From: Sphingobacterium sp. PCS056
Lineage (GTDB): Bacteria > Bacteroidota > Bacteroidia > Sphingobacteriales > Sphingobacteriaceae
Assembly: GCF_023273895.1 (NCBI RefSeq)
Contig: NZ_CP096883.1
Coordinates: 3,844,001 to 3,908,000, forward strand
Length of the DNA stretch: 64,000 nucleotides
Direction: 5' to 3'
Part shown: one piece after another, positions 17,384-26,659 of the stretch
Position numbering within the stretch: the stretch's first letter is position 1
How the letters are laid out: every line of letters begins with the position of its first letter
The notes under the pieces: generated by a model
What the model was told of the DNA's origin: nothing
The model's input: only the letters and a program-made list of their open reading frames with translations
The model's database searches: none
Translations under genes and position numbers: made by a program

Positions 17384-20269
17384 ATGAAATTTTTAATAAA
17401 GAGCTGCTTTCTCCTTTTTATATTGATCAATAATCTTCCCACTCGGATTATAGCTCAGGATATACAATATCTAGCAAATCCTTGGGTCCAGCAATTCACA
17501 AAATCAGCCTATCAGGCTGGCAATCAAAACTGGGGATTAAGCGTGGATAAACAAGGTTTAATCTACGCCGCCAATTCAGAAGGACTGTTAGTTTATGATG
17601 GCGCGTACTGGAATTTATATCCTCATCCCAATAAAGGTATTGTCCGTGTTGTTCAAGTTCATTCGGATGGAAAGGTCTATACAGGCGGGCAATCAGAATT
17701 CGGATATTGGCAGAACAACAAAAATGGAAGGTTGGAGTACCATTCAATCAGTAGCCTATTACAAAAAAAACTAAATGATGAAATTTGGAAAATCATTATC
17801 CAAGATAAGCGCATTATCTTTCAATCTTTTTCGACCATATACAGCTATGAAAATAACCAGATAAAAACAATTACTGGAGATGGAGAACCTTTTCTATTTG
17901 CTTTTCAAGCCAATAAAAGAATTTTCATAGAAAAATTACCATCTGGCTTACATGAATTAAAAAATCATAAATTAGTTCCTGTTCGAGATAAAGACCGGAT
18001 AAAAGGACAGAATATCCTGAGCATACTCCCTATCGATCAACATTCTTTCTTGATCGGTACAGCCAAAGCTGGATTATTTGTGATGGATAAAAATGGCACT
18101 ATTAGTCCTTGGCAAAATGATATCAATGAGGAGCTTAAGAATGCACAAATTAACAATGGCACTAAACTGTTGGACCATTATTATGTATTTGGAACAATCC
18201 TAAATGGTATTTATATCCTTGATGAAAAAGGTGTTCTAGTACAGCACATCAATAAAAGCCTTGGTTTACAAAACAATACTGTTTTAAGCCTAACTGTTGA
18301 CAAGCAATCGAATATCTGGACAGGACTTGATAATGGTATAGACCGAATAGCCATTAATTCTGATTTATATTATTATTCGGATAAATCTGGAAAGCTAGGA
18401 ACTGTTTATTCTGCAAAAATTTATCAAGGATATCTTTATCTTGGAACCAACCAGGGCCTTTTTTATACTACCTGGAATCAGCAAAAGAAATATCAGCCCA
18501 TCGACTTTAAAATGATTCAAGGATCGCAAGGTCAGGTTTGGAATTTAGAAATTATTAATAACGTGTTGGTATGTGGACATAATACGGGTACATTCCAGAT
18601 AAAGGGCAACCAAATGAGCTTATTATCACCTAACACGGGGGGGTGGGTAATTAAAAAACTATCTCCTCACTTCCCAACCGTTTTGCAGGGCAATTACACC
18701 GGTATATCATTGTTCCATAGTGCAACAAATGTATTAAATTATATCAAGCAATATCCAAACTTCAAATCTGGAGTTCAATTGTTAGAAACGCAAAGTAAAA
18801 ATACAATTTGGGCAGCAGGATATAACGAGCTTAATCTGATTAAATTTTCAGAAGATTTCTCTGAAATCAAACAGATAAAACCCTATGCACATCAGAAAGG
18901 ACTACCAAAATCAAATTATATTGGTGTTTTTAAATTGGGTGAGATCAATGTCTTTACCACGGATAGTGGACTTTATTTATACGATGAACTGGTGGATAAA
19001 TTTACACCATACCAACAAGTCAATAAAAAACTAGGAACATTTGCCAAATCAAACAAAATAACCGTTGCAGGAAACAATAGCTATTGGTTTATTCATAAAA
19101 CTCGGATTGCTTTAGTCAATCTATTACCTGGAGGGGAAATCAAGGTCGATTCAATCAAATTAGCATCACTGGAAGGTAACATGATGAAGTTTTATGAAAA
19201 CATAGCGCCCATTGATGTCAATCAATATCTGATCAGTATTGATAATGGATTCTCATTATTGAATTTGAAACATGACAATTTCAAATCCGCGGCAGTACCG
19301 ATTCCTCTCATTCGAAACATAAGAAGTCTTTTTAGTACCGATAGCGTTTATTTTAATGATGTTAAAGAAACGGTTAAGATAAAATACAGAAACAACAATA
19401 TCAGAATATCTTACGCGTTGCCGTACTATACCGAAATACCTGTACAATATCAATATAAATTGGGAAATAGCCAAAATGAATGGTCAGATTGGTCTAATTT
19501 GCCTTATAAGGAGTTTTCAAACCTTGTGGTAGGTAAGCACCTATTTATCATCCGTGCAAAACTACCGAATGGCTTCATAACCAAAGAGAATACCGTTGAA
19601 ATTGAAATCTTGCCACCGTGGTACAGAACCTGGTATGCCTATTTAGGATATCTGATTCTGTTAATCTTTTCTTTTAAATGGATTCAGAACTGGTACAATA
19701 AAAAATTGATAAAACATGAAAAACAGTTAAAACAGTCCTATTTGCTCAAACAAGAAGAGCTCCTCAAGCAGGAGGCTATTCGTGCGCAGCAACATTTAAT
19801 TGAGGTTAAAAATAAACAATTGGAGCATGAATTGTATGTTAAGAAAAAGGAATTGACAAATGCAACAATGAATATTGTGCAAAAAAATGAGCTCTTAAAT
19901 TCATTAAACCATGAACTGCTGCAATTAAAAGATGAAAATGGCAATAAATTAAAAGCGGATCAGCTTCAGAAAGTATCAAAGATTCTTAAAAATGCTTATG
20001 AGGACAATATGGATTGGCATCTATTTGAGCAAAGTTTTAATGAGACGCATGAGAACTTCTTCAAAAAATTAAAACAACAATTTCCGGAATTAATGCCAAA
20101 TGATCTGAAATTATGCGCATACCTCAGATTAAATATGAGTAGCAAAGAAATTGCCAGTCTACTCAATATCACAACACGTGGTGTAGAAATTAGAAGGTAC
20201 CGATTACGTAAAAAATTGAATATACAAACAGAACAGAATTTAAGTGACTACTTAATGAATATCAACTAA
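17384..20269 (+). CDS. Transmembrane sensor-regulator: propeller, Y_Y_Y domain and LuxR-type HTH
   Basis: A 961-residue protein. Signal peptide (to IIAQ), a periplasmic two-component-regulator-propeller region (about residues 30-640), a Y_Y_Y-type immunoglobulin-like domain before a transmembrane helix near residues 748-767, a coiled coil (about 775-870) and a C-terminal LuxR/GerE helix-turn-helix (about 905-958; MSSKEIASLLNITTRGVEIRR). No kinase or receiver domain is present, so signal passes directly from glycan sensing outside to DNA binding inside. It stands immediately upstream of susC and is the likely regulator of the locus. Confidence 0.9.
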   Translation: MKFLIKSCFLLFILINNLPTRIIAQDIQYLANPWVQQFTKSAYQAGNQNWGLSVDKQGLIYAANSEGLLVYDGAYWNLYPHPNKGIVRVVQVHSDGKVYTGGQSEFGYWQNNKNGRLEYHSISSLLQKKLNDEIWKIIIQDKRIIFQSFSTIYSYENNQIKTITGDGEPFLFAFQANKRIFIEKLPSGLHELKNHKLVPVRDKDRIKGQNILSILPIDQHSFLIGTAKAGLFVMDKNGTISPWQNDINEELKNAQINNGTKLLDHYYVFGTILNGIYILDEKGVLVQHINKSLGLQNNTVLSLTVDKQSNIWTGLDNGIDRIAINSDLYYYSDKSGKLGTVYSAKIYQGYLYLGTNQGLFYTTWNQQKKYQPIDFKMIQGSQGQVWNLEIINNVLVCGHNTGTFQIKGNQMSLLSPNTGGWVIKKLSPHFPTVLQGNYTGISLFHSATNVLNYIKQYPNFKSGVQLLETQSKNTIWAAGYNELNLIKFSEDFSEIKQIKPYAHQKGLPKSNYIGVFKLGEINVFTTDSGLYLYDELVDKFTPYQQVNKKLGTFAKSNKITVAGNNSYWFIHKTRIALVNLLPGGEIKVDSIKLASLEGNMMKFYENIAPIDVNQYLISIDNGFSLLNLKHDNFKSAAVPIPLIRNIRSLFSTDSVYFNDVKETVKIKYRNNNIRISYALPYYTEIPVQYQYKLGNSQNEWSDWSNLPYKEFSNLVVGKHLFIIRAKLPNGFITKENTVEIEILPPWYRTWYAYLGYLILLIFSFKWIQNWYNKKLIKHEKQLKQSYLLKQEELLKQEAIRAQQHLIEVKNKQLEHELYVKKKELTNATMNIVQKNELLNSLNHELLQLKDENGNKLKADQLQKVSKILKNAYEDNMDWHLFEQSFNETHENFFKKLKQQFPELMPNDLKLCAYLRLNMSSKEIASLLNITTRGVEIRRYRLRKKLNIQTEQNLSDYLMNIN

Positions 20270-20319
20270 AAATGTCTCTAAGTCGACCTCTCTCATCTGC
20301 GACTTAGAGACATTTTTTT
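20268..20319 (+). terminator. Intrinsic terminator of the PUL regulator gene
   Basis: A perfect 18-bp stem (arms 20268-20285 and 20300-20317) overlaps the stop codon and is followed by a T-run, separating the regulator transcript from susC. Confidence 0.85.
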
Positions 20320-20475
20320 ATTGAAACCAATCAAAACACTACATCATTACCTCTCATACGATATAGTGTGTTTTTAACACTATCTATCAAATAAAGTAAC
20401 AACACACTCACTATAAGTTGCTGACAAACAACTATAATTAATAACAAAAACACAAATACTTTTTATTCAAACGGA

Positions 20476-20527
20476 GTGATGTAATAATGTATAAGTCCAA
20501 AATTATACATTTCGAATACTACATCAC
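20476..20527. promoter_or_regulatory. Nested 52-bp dyad upstream of susC, candidate operator
   Basis: Inner arms ATGTATAA (20487-20494) and TTATACAT (20503-20510) are a perfect inverted repeat with an 8-bp spacer. Outer arms GTGATGTA (20476-20483) and TACATCAC (20520-20527) are a second perfect inverted repeat with almost the same centre. It sits about 100 bp before the susC start, in the gap after the regulator gene, as expected for a dimeric LuxR-type binding site. Confidence 0.5.
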
Positions 20528-20629
20528 ATCTTTGCTGTAGTGAAACTTAACATAAATGTTAAATTTCATTAACAAACATTCAGAATAATTGGAATTTATT
20601 AATTGAAAGGATAACCAAAAAATTCACCT

Positions 20630-23600
20630 ATGAGGAAGTTATTTACATTATTATTACTCCCTGCATTTTGTCACATCAATGTGTCAGTATATGCACAAAG
20701 CGGTAAAGTGATTACTGGAAAAATTACAGCTAAATCATCAAACGCCGTACTTTCAGGAGTTACCATTTCGGTTAAAGGCACAAACGTAGCTACGCAGTCG
20801 GACGCAAATGGAGAATTTAAAATTGCAGCAGATCCAAATCAAGTATTGATTTTCCGCTACATCGGTTATGATGGTAAAGAAGTGACCATCGGACAACAAA
20901 ACAATGTTATTGTTAATCTAGCAGAACAAAATACAGCTTTAGATGAGATCGTAGTCATTGGTTACGGTACCGCTAAGAAAGCAGATTTGACAGGTGCCAT
21001 TTCACGGGTGACGGCAGGTGATATTGTTAAGCAGCCCGCATTGAATGCTGTACAATCTGTACAGGGTAAAATTGCTGGGGTGAATATTATTGCCAATGAA
21101 GCTCCTGGCTCTGCTCCTACAGTGATTATTCGTGGTCTAGGAACAGCTTCGGGCGGTCGTGAGCCGCTATACATTGTCGATGGATTTCCTGTCGATAACA
21201 TCACAAATATCAATTCGGCAGATATCGTATCCATGGATGTCTTAAAAGATGCCTCTTCAGCTTCTATTTATGGTCTACGAGCAGCTAACGGTGTAATCTT
21301 AGTAACGACAAAACAAGGAAAAGCAGGTCGTGCTCAAATCACTTATGATGGATATGTAGGTGCTAAAGGGATACTCAATCGTGTTAAAATGGCTGATGCC
21401 AATGAATATGTCACTCATTTTAATGAAAATCAAGCAGTAGTAGCTAAAGATGGAATTCCATTAGCACTCAACCAAAAAAACAATACCGATTGGTTTAAGG
21501 AATTATTACAAACTGGTATTGTGACTAATAACGTGGTTAGCGTATCTGGAGGTTCAGATGCAGTAGACTATTTCTTTAGTTATAACAACTTTACAGAAAA
21601 AGGAATTACAGACGGTTCTCGATATGTACGAAATACCATTCGTAATAATAACACCTACAAATTTTTTGATAACAAATTAAAATTAAGTCAAACGCTAAAT
21701 GTATCCTTCTCTAATGATCGTACCAAACCATTAAGTGCATTTGATGCGGCTTACCGTCAGTCACCTTTAGTACCTGTTCAGTACGAAAATGGCCGATACG
21801 GAAGACCTATTTATAATAAGACTACAGGTGAAGCGACTTATATTCTTGGTGCAGGACAAGCTGGAGGAAAGTTGAATGATACAGGAAACCCTGTATATGA
21901 AAACAAGATGCAAGAGCAGTACAACAAAAACTTGTCCATTCAAGGCGGACTTCAAGCCGAATATCAAATCTTCAGTGATTTAAAATTCACCTCTCGTCTC
22001 GGTGTGACAAAGTTCTTTTCTCAAAATAGAGGTTTTAACGATATTAAAGACCGTTACTTAAATGAAGACCCTTTAAGAACATCTGCAGAGTTTGAAGAAT
22101 TGAAAGCAAAGAACCCTAAATCACTTACTTATGCTAATAACAGTTTAAATCTTGCGAAAACGGAGACATTCCGCTGGGCGTGGGAAAATTTCCTATCCTA
22201 TCAAAAACGCTTTGGGAAGCATAATTTAGATGCAACCTTGGGGACTTCAAGAGAGAAAGTGGAAATTGGTAACATGTCTGATCTGACTGGATACGATGTG
22301 CCAAACAAATCACAATATTGGAATATTGATCTTGCTTCTTTAAATTACGATAAGACAGTCATACAGACTTCTTATACACCTACGGCATTGGTTTCATATT
22401 TTGCCCGTGCACAGTATAATTACGATTCTAAATACTATTTGACCGCAACAGTACGTCGTGATGGTTCGAGTAAATTTAAGGCTTCAGGAGAATTCTTTGA
22501 TATCTTCCCATCATTTGGAGCGGGTTGGACTGTTTCCAATGAGAGCTTTATGCAAGGATCAGGTATTGATTTCTTGAAAGTCAGAGCAAATTGGGGTAAA
22601 TTAGGAAATCAAAAAATTCCTTTAAACGTTTCCCAAGTTTTATCTTCTCCAGGTTCCGCTAATTACAATTACGTGTTTGGACCAGAACAAGACCTTGTAC
22701 TTGGAGTAGCCTATGGCAGCCCAGCAAGAAATCTAAGATGGGAGGTAACTGAAGAAACTGGTTTAGGCCTTGATTTCACCTTATTAAGTAACCGCTTAAG
22801 TGGTAATGTGGATTATTACAATAAGACCAATACCAATGCTATTTTAGAAGTAAAACCCTTATTGAATTCACCGTTTTCTCAAAAATACTTTGATCACGGT
22901 GGAAAAATATCAAATCAAGGGGTGGAGATTGGTTTAAATTGGACTGATCAAATTAACGAAAACCTTTCGTACAGCATCGGTGGTAACTACTCATACAATA
23001 AAAATACATTGAAAGAGGTAAAACCGGCTTATGATGGTGCTATAGGAGGAAGTCTTAATAATGGACAAATCACTAAACAGTTGAAAAAAGGTCAACCACT
23101 CTACGCATGGTATATGCTGGAATCTGATGGTGTTTGGCAAACAGAAGCTGAAATTGCAGATGGTGTGGCAACAACTGGAGCGAAACCTGGTTATTTAAAA
23201 TACAAAGATCAAAATGGTGATGGAGTTATTGATGATAACGACAAAGTTTTCCATGGATCATATTTACCATCGTCGACATTTGGATTAAACCTGAGTGTCA
23301 ACTATAAGAAATGGGATTTCACGGCTCAGGGCTACGGAGTAGCAGGCAATAAAATTTACAACGGATTAAAAGGAACTCGGGTCAATGGTGGAGAAAATAT
23401 TACCAAAGAGACTTTTGATAACCGTTGGACTGGAGCGGGAACATCCAATACACATCCTGGAGCAGCTCATGATGCCCTAGCTTCAAGTTATTATTTAGAG
23501 TCGGGAGCATATTTTAGAATCAATAACTTAACATTAGGTTATACTATTCCAAAATTATACAATTCAACATCAAAAATTAGAATGTATTTAACAGCGCAGA

Positions 23601-23746
23601 ACCCTTTCATGTTTACAAAATATACAGGTTTCTCTCCTGAAATTACAGGAACAAATGCTGGCGCTCCCGGTGAAACTGCTGGAATTGAGCTATCTGCTTA
23701 TCCAACAACACGCAATTTCATTTTCGGAGTCAATGTTTCATTCTAA
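20630..23746 (+). CDS. SusC-family TonB-linked outer-membrane glycan transporter
   Basis: A 1038-residue protein. It has a signal peptide to VYAQS, a carboxypeptidase-regulatory-like domain (residues about 25-105), a TonB box around LDEIVVIGYGT, a plug with the SusC signature (QGKIAGVNI, IRGLG, PLYIVDGFPVDNI, SIYGLRAANGVILVTTK) and a large beta-barrel ending in NVSF. It forms the import pore of a SusCD pair with the lipoprotein encoded 18 bp downstream. The linked GH144 and GH3 enzymes suggest beta-1,2-gluco-oligosaccharides as cargo. Confidence 0.95.
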   Translation: MRKLFTLLLLPAFCHINVSVYAQSGKVITGKITAKSSNAVLSGVTISVKGTNVATQSDANGEFKIAADPNQVLIFRYIGYDGKEVTIGQQNNVIVNLAEQNTALDEIVVIGYGTAKKADLTGAISRVTAGDIVKQPALNAVQSVQGKIAGVNIIANEAPGSAPTVIIRGLGTASGGREPLYIVDGFPVDNITNINSADIVSMDVLKDASSASIYGLRAANGVILVTTKQGKAGRAQITYDGYVGAKGILNRVKMADANEYVTHFNENQAVVAKDGIPLALNQKNNTDWFKELLQTGIVTNNVVSVSGGSDAVDYFFSYNNFTEKGITDGSRYVRNTIRNNNTYKFFDNKLKLSQTLNVSFSNDRTKPLSAFDAAYRQSPLVPVQYENGRYGRPIYNKTTGEATYILGAGQAGGKLNDTGNPVYENKMQEQYNKNLSIQGGLQAEYQIFSDLKFTSRLGVTKFFSQNRGFNDIKDRYLNEDPLRTSAEFEELKAKNPKSLTYANNSLNLAKTETFRWAWENFLSYQKRFGKHNLDATLGTSREKVEIGNMSDLTGYDVPNKSQYWNIDLASLNYDKTVIQTSYTPTALVSYFARAQYNYDSKYYLTATVRRDGSSKFKASGEFFDIFPSFGAGWTVSNESFMQGSGIDFLKVRANWGKLGNQKIPLNVSQVLSSPGSANYNYVFGPEQDLVLGVAYGSPARNLRWEVTEETGLGLDFTLLSNRLSGNVDYYNKTNTNAILEVKPLLNSPFSQKYFDHGGKISNQGVEIGLNWTDQINENLSYSIGGNYSYNKNTLKEVKPAYDGAIGGSLNNGQITKQLKKGQPLYAWYMLESDGVWQTEAEIADGVATTGAKPGYLKYKDQNGDGVIDDNDKVFHGSYLPSSTFGLNLSVNYKKWDFTAQGYGVAGNKIYNGLKGTRVNGGENITKETFDNRWTGAGTSNTHPGAAHDALASSYYLESGAYFRINNLTLGYTIPKLYNSTSKIRMYLTAQNPFMFTKYTGFSPEITGTNAGAPGETAGIELSAYPTTRNFIFGVNVSF

Positions 23747-23764
23747 ACTTTAAAAATTAAAATC

Positions 23765-25192
23765 ATGAAATTTAACAAATTACATATAGCCTTAATTTTA
23801 ACAGCAGGTTTGAGCATGTCTGCCTGTAAAGATTCATCATTTTTAGATGTGCCTTCTCAAGAAATTGTGGAGGAAGGTGATAAAGATCAGGTTTACACAC
23901 CTGAATCTTTTGTCAATTCTGTCTACGGGATGTTTACGGACTGGAATTATTCGTTTTCTTATGTGGCCATTACCGATATGCTTTCTGATAATGCCGATAA
24001 GGGGTCTTCTCCTACCGATCCAGGAGGTGATAAACAAGAAATTGATAATCTAGCGTACACCAGTTCTTCAGGTTCTTTCGGTGCATTATGGTCTCATTGG
24101 TACAAAGCTATTGGCCGTGCAACACAATCAATTGCATTGACGGAATCAACTGAAATTGAAGATGCTGCTTATAAAAACAGACTGATCGGCGAAGCGAAGT
24201 TCTTACGTGCTTTAAATTATTTCTATTTAGTTCGTGGTTGGGGCGATGTTCCAATTCAAGATCAAGACTTAATCATTCGCGCGCCTAAGGCAGACGTCTA
24301 TGCTTATATCATTAAAGATTTAAAAGAAGCTATTGAGGTATTGCCTTTAAAATCTGCGTATGAGTCTAAAGACCTTGGTCGTGCTACAAAAGGTGCAGCA
24401 CAAGCTTTATTATCAAAAGTATACTTATACAATCAAAACTGGAATGAGGCCTATACGTTAGCAAAAGAGGTCATTAATTCAGGTCAATATGGCTTGGAAT
24501 CAAAATATGAGGTGCTGTGGCGCGCAAGTTCAGAAAATGGCACAGAGTCGATCTTTGAATTTCAGGCACGTGGAGAAGCTATTGCTCATGGTGTACAACA
24601 ATATTCAGAAGTTCAAGGTGCCCGTGGTGTAACTGGCTGGGGCTGGGGCTTCAATACACCTTCTCAAAATTTATTAAATGCCTTTAACGCAGAACAAGAT
24701 AATATCCGCCGCGACGCGACTATTATTTTTCGTGGAGAAACTTTGTGGGATGGCCGTGTAGTCGGAACTGGGGTTGAAAATCCAATGTACAACGAGAAAG
24801 CATACTCATCCGCTAATGCAGGTGCTGGGGATGGTGATAAAAATGTGCGCTATTTACGTTTAGGCGAAGTATATTTGATCTTGGCAGAAGCCGCTAATGA
24901 AATGGGTAACACCGCAGAAGCGACCACTGCACTGAATACGATTCGTACTCGTGTCAAATTGCCTAATACCACGGCTACTAATCAAACAGACTTACGCAAA
25001 GCAATCTGGAAGGAACGCCGTCTAGAATTAGCTTTTGAGCATGATCGTTGGTTTGATTTAGTTCGTACTAAACAAGCTCCTGAAGCGATGAAAGCAGATG
25101 GAAAAACATTCCAAGAAAAGCATTATTTGTTCCCAATTCCTTACGAACAATTAACACAAACACCAGACATGGTGAAAAATCCGGGTTACTAA
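23765..25192 (+). CDS. SusD/RagB-family surface glycan-binding lipoprotein
   Basis: A 475-residue lipoprotein with lipobox LSMSAC. It has the SusD TPR-rich fold: AKFLRALNYFYLVRGWGDVP, KGAAQALLSKVYLYNQNW, then YLRLGEVYLILAEAANEMG and WKERRLELAFEHDRWFDLVR near the C-terminus. It caps the SusC barrel and binds glycan at the cell surface. Length is typical. It is followed by a hairpin before the enzyme genes. Confidence 0.95.
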   Translation: MKFNKLHIALILTAGLSMSACKDSSFLDVPSQEIVEEGDKDQVYTPESFVNSVYGMFTDWNYSFSYVAITDMLSDNADKGSSPTDPGGDKQEIDNLAYTSSSGSFGALWSHWYKAIGRATQSIALTESTEIEDAAYKNRLIGEAKFLRALNYFYLVRGWGDVPIQDQDLIIRAPKADVYAYIIKDLKEAIEVLPLKSAYESKDLGRATKGAAQALLSKVYLYNQNWNEAYTLAKEVINSGQYGLESKYEVLWRASSENGTESIFEFQARGEAIAHGVQQYSEVQGARGVTGWGWGFNTPSQNLLNAFNAEQDNIRRDATIIFRGETLWDGRVVGTGVENPMYNEKAYSSANAGAGDGDKNVRYLRLGEVYLILAEAANEMGNTAEATTALNTIRTRVKLPNTTATNQTDLRKAIWKERRLELAFEHDRWFDLVRTKQAPEAMKADGKTFQEKHYLFPIPYEQLTQTPDMVKNPGY

Positions 25193-25217
25193 TCCAGGTT
25201 TACAATCATACAACGAA

Positions 25218-25248
25218 AACTGGGACTTATTAGCACTAAGTCCCAGTT
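25218..25248 (+). terminator. Hairpin between susD and GH144 genes, possible partial terminator
   Basis: A perfect 12-bp stem (arms 25218-25229 and 25237-25248, core CTGGGACTTA) with a 7-nt loop is followed only by CTTTAA. The weak U-tract suggests partial termination or 3'-end protection, giving more SusCD than enzyme mRNA. Confidence 0.55.
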
Positions 25249-25279
25249 CTTTAATATCCATCGCTCTACTTACGCTACT

Positions 25280-26626
25280 ATGAAGTTAAAATTTAATCCC
25301 AAGCTTATCTTAGGCTTAATCTTAATTGGTACAAGCATTACTGCCTGTAAAACACCTCAAACTTTACAGAAAACTACTATTTCTGATGATTCTTTAATGA
25401 CCCTAGTACAAAAACAAACGTTTAATTATTTCTGGGAAGGCGCAGAACCGAATTCGGGAATGGCAAGAGAAAGAATACACCTAGATGGACAATATCCACT
25501 GAATGATTTTAATGTTGTCACCGTCGGCGGTTCTGGTTTTGGCATCATGGCTACAATTGTTGCTGCGGAACGTGGTTTTATCTCTGCCGATGAAGCAACT
25601 AAAAGGTTTGATCGTATTGTAGATTTTCTAGCAAAAGCCGATCGTTATCACGGTGCTTGGTCGCATTGGATAGATGGTCTAACTGGGAAATCGAAGGTTT
25701 TTGGAAATCAAGATGATGCAGCTGATATCGTTGAGACAGCATTTATGGCTCAAGCGTTAATCTGTCTTCGCGAATATTATCAAAATGGTAACGACCAGGA
25801 GCAGCAAGTTGCTAAGAAAGCAGACGCTTTGTGGAAAGGAATTGATTGGGATTTCTTTAGAAATGGCCAAGATGTGCTGTACTGGCACTGGAGTCCAACA
25901 CATGGCTGGGGAATGAATCATGCTATCCAAGGTTATGATGAGTGTCTAATCAGTTATGTGCTTGCAGCAAGTTCACCAACCCATCCTATCCCAGCTTCTA
26001 CTTACCATAAAGGTTGGGCAAGAAGTGGAGCAATAGTATCTACAGGCGAAAAATATGGAATACCGTTAATTTTGAAACATAATGCTCCTGAACATGCGGT
26101 AGGTCCTCTATTTTGGTCCCATTATTCATATTTAGGACTAAATCCAAAAGGACTACAGGATCAATATGCTGATTATTGGAAAGTCAATGTCAATCACACT
26201 AAAATCAATATTGAGTACGCTAAACAAAATCCTCATCAATTTAAAGGATATGGTGAAAACTCTTGGGGCCTAACGGCGAGTTATTCTGTCAAGGGATATG
26301 ATGCTCATCATCCAGACAATGATAAAGGGGTCATCTCTCCTACAGCTGCACTTTCATCCATCCCTTACGCACCTGAAGAAAGCTTGAAGGCAATGCACTA
26401 CTTCTATGAGCAAAAAGGTACAGAGCTTTTTGGTAAGTATGGATTTTACGATGCTTTTTCTGAAACAGAAAACTGGTACCCACAACGCTATCTAGCCATC
26501 GATCAAGGACCGATAGTGGTCATGATCGAGAATTACAGAACTGGTTTAATTTGGAACTTGTTTATGCAAGCTCCTGAGATTAAAGCAGGATTAAAAAATT
26601 TAGGTTTTAAAAGCCCAAAGCTATAA
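25280..26626 (+). CDS. GH144-type glucoamylase-domain lipoprotein, probable endo-beta-1,2-glucanase
   Basis: A 448-residue lipoprotein (lipobox SITAC) with an (alpha/alpha)6 glucoamylase-type domain. Characteristic segments include TFNYFWEGAEPNSGMARER, the Gly-rich VTVGGSGFGIMA, WSHWIDG, WHWSPTHGWGMNHAIQGYDE and ENWYPQRYLAIDQGPIVVMIENYR. This is the architecture of GH144, whose characterised Chitinophaga member is an endo-beta-1,2-glucanase. With the following GH3 enzyme it suggests sophoro-oligosaccharide production from beta-1,2-glucan. Family membership is confident and substrate is inferred. Confidence 0.85.
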   Translation: MKLKFNPKLILGLILIGTSITACKTPQTLQKTTISDDSLMTLVQKQTFNYFWEGAEPNSGMARERIHLDGQYPLNDFNVVTVGGSGFGIMATIVAAERGFISADEATKRFDRIVDFLAKADRYHGAWSHWIDGLTGKSKVFGNQDDAADIVETAFMAQALICLREYYQNGNDQEQQVAKKADALWKGIDWDFFRNGQDVLYWHWSPTHGWGMNHAIQGYDECLISYVLAASSPTHPIPASTYHKGWARSGAIVSTGEKYGIPLILKHNAPEHAVGPLFWSHYSYLGLNPKGLQDQYADYWKVNVNHTKINIEYAKQNPHQFKGYGENSWGLTASYSVKGYDAHHPDNDKGVISPTAALSSIPYAPEESLKAMHYFYEQKGTELFGKYGFYDAFSETENWYPQRYLAIDQGPIVVMIENYRTGLIWNLFMQAPEIKAGLKNLGFKSPKL

Positions 26627-26659
26627 TACACATTATTCACACACAATAACTATTAGAAC

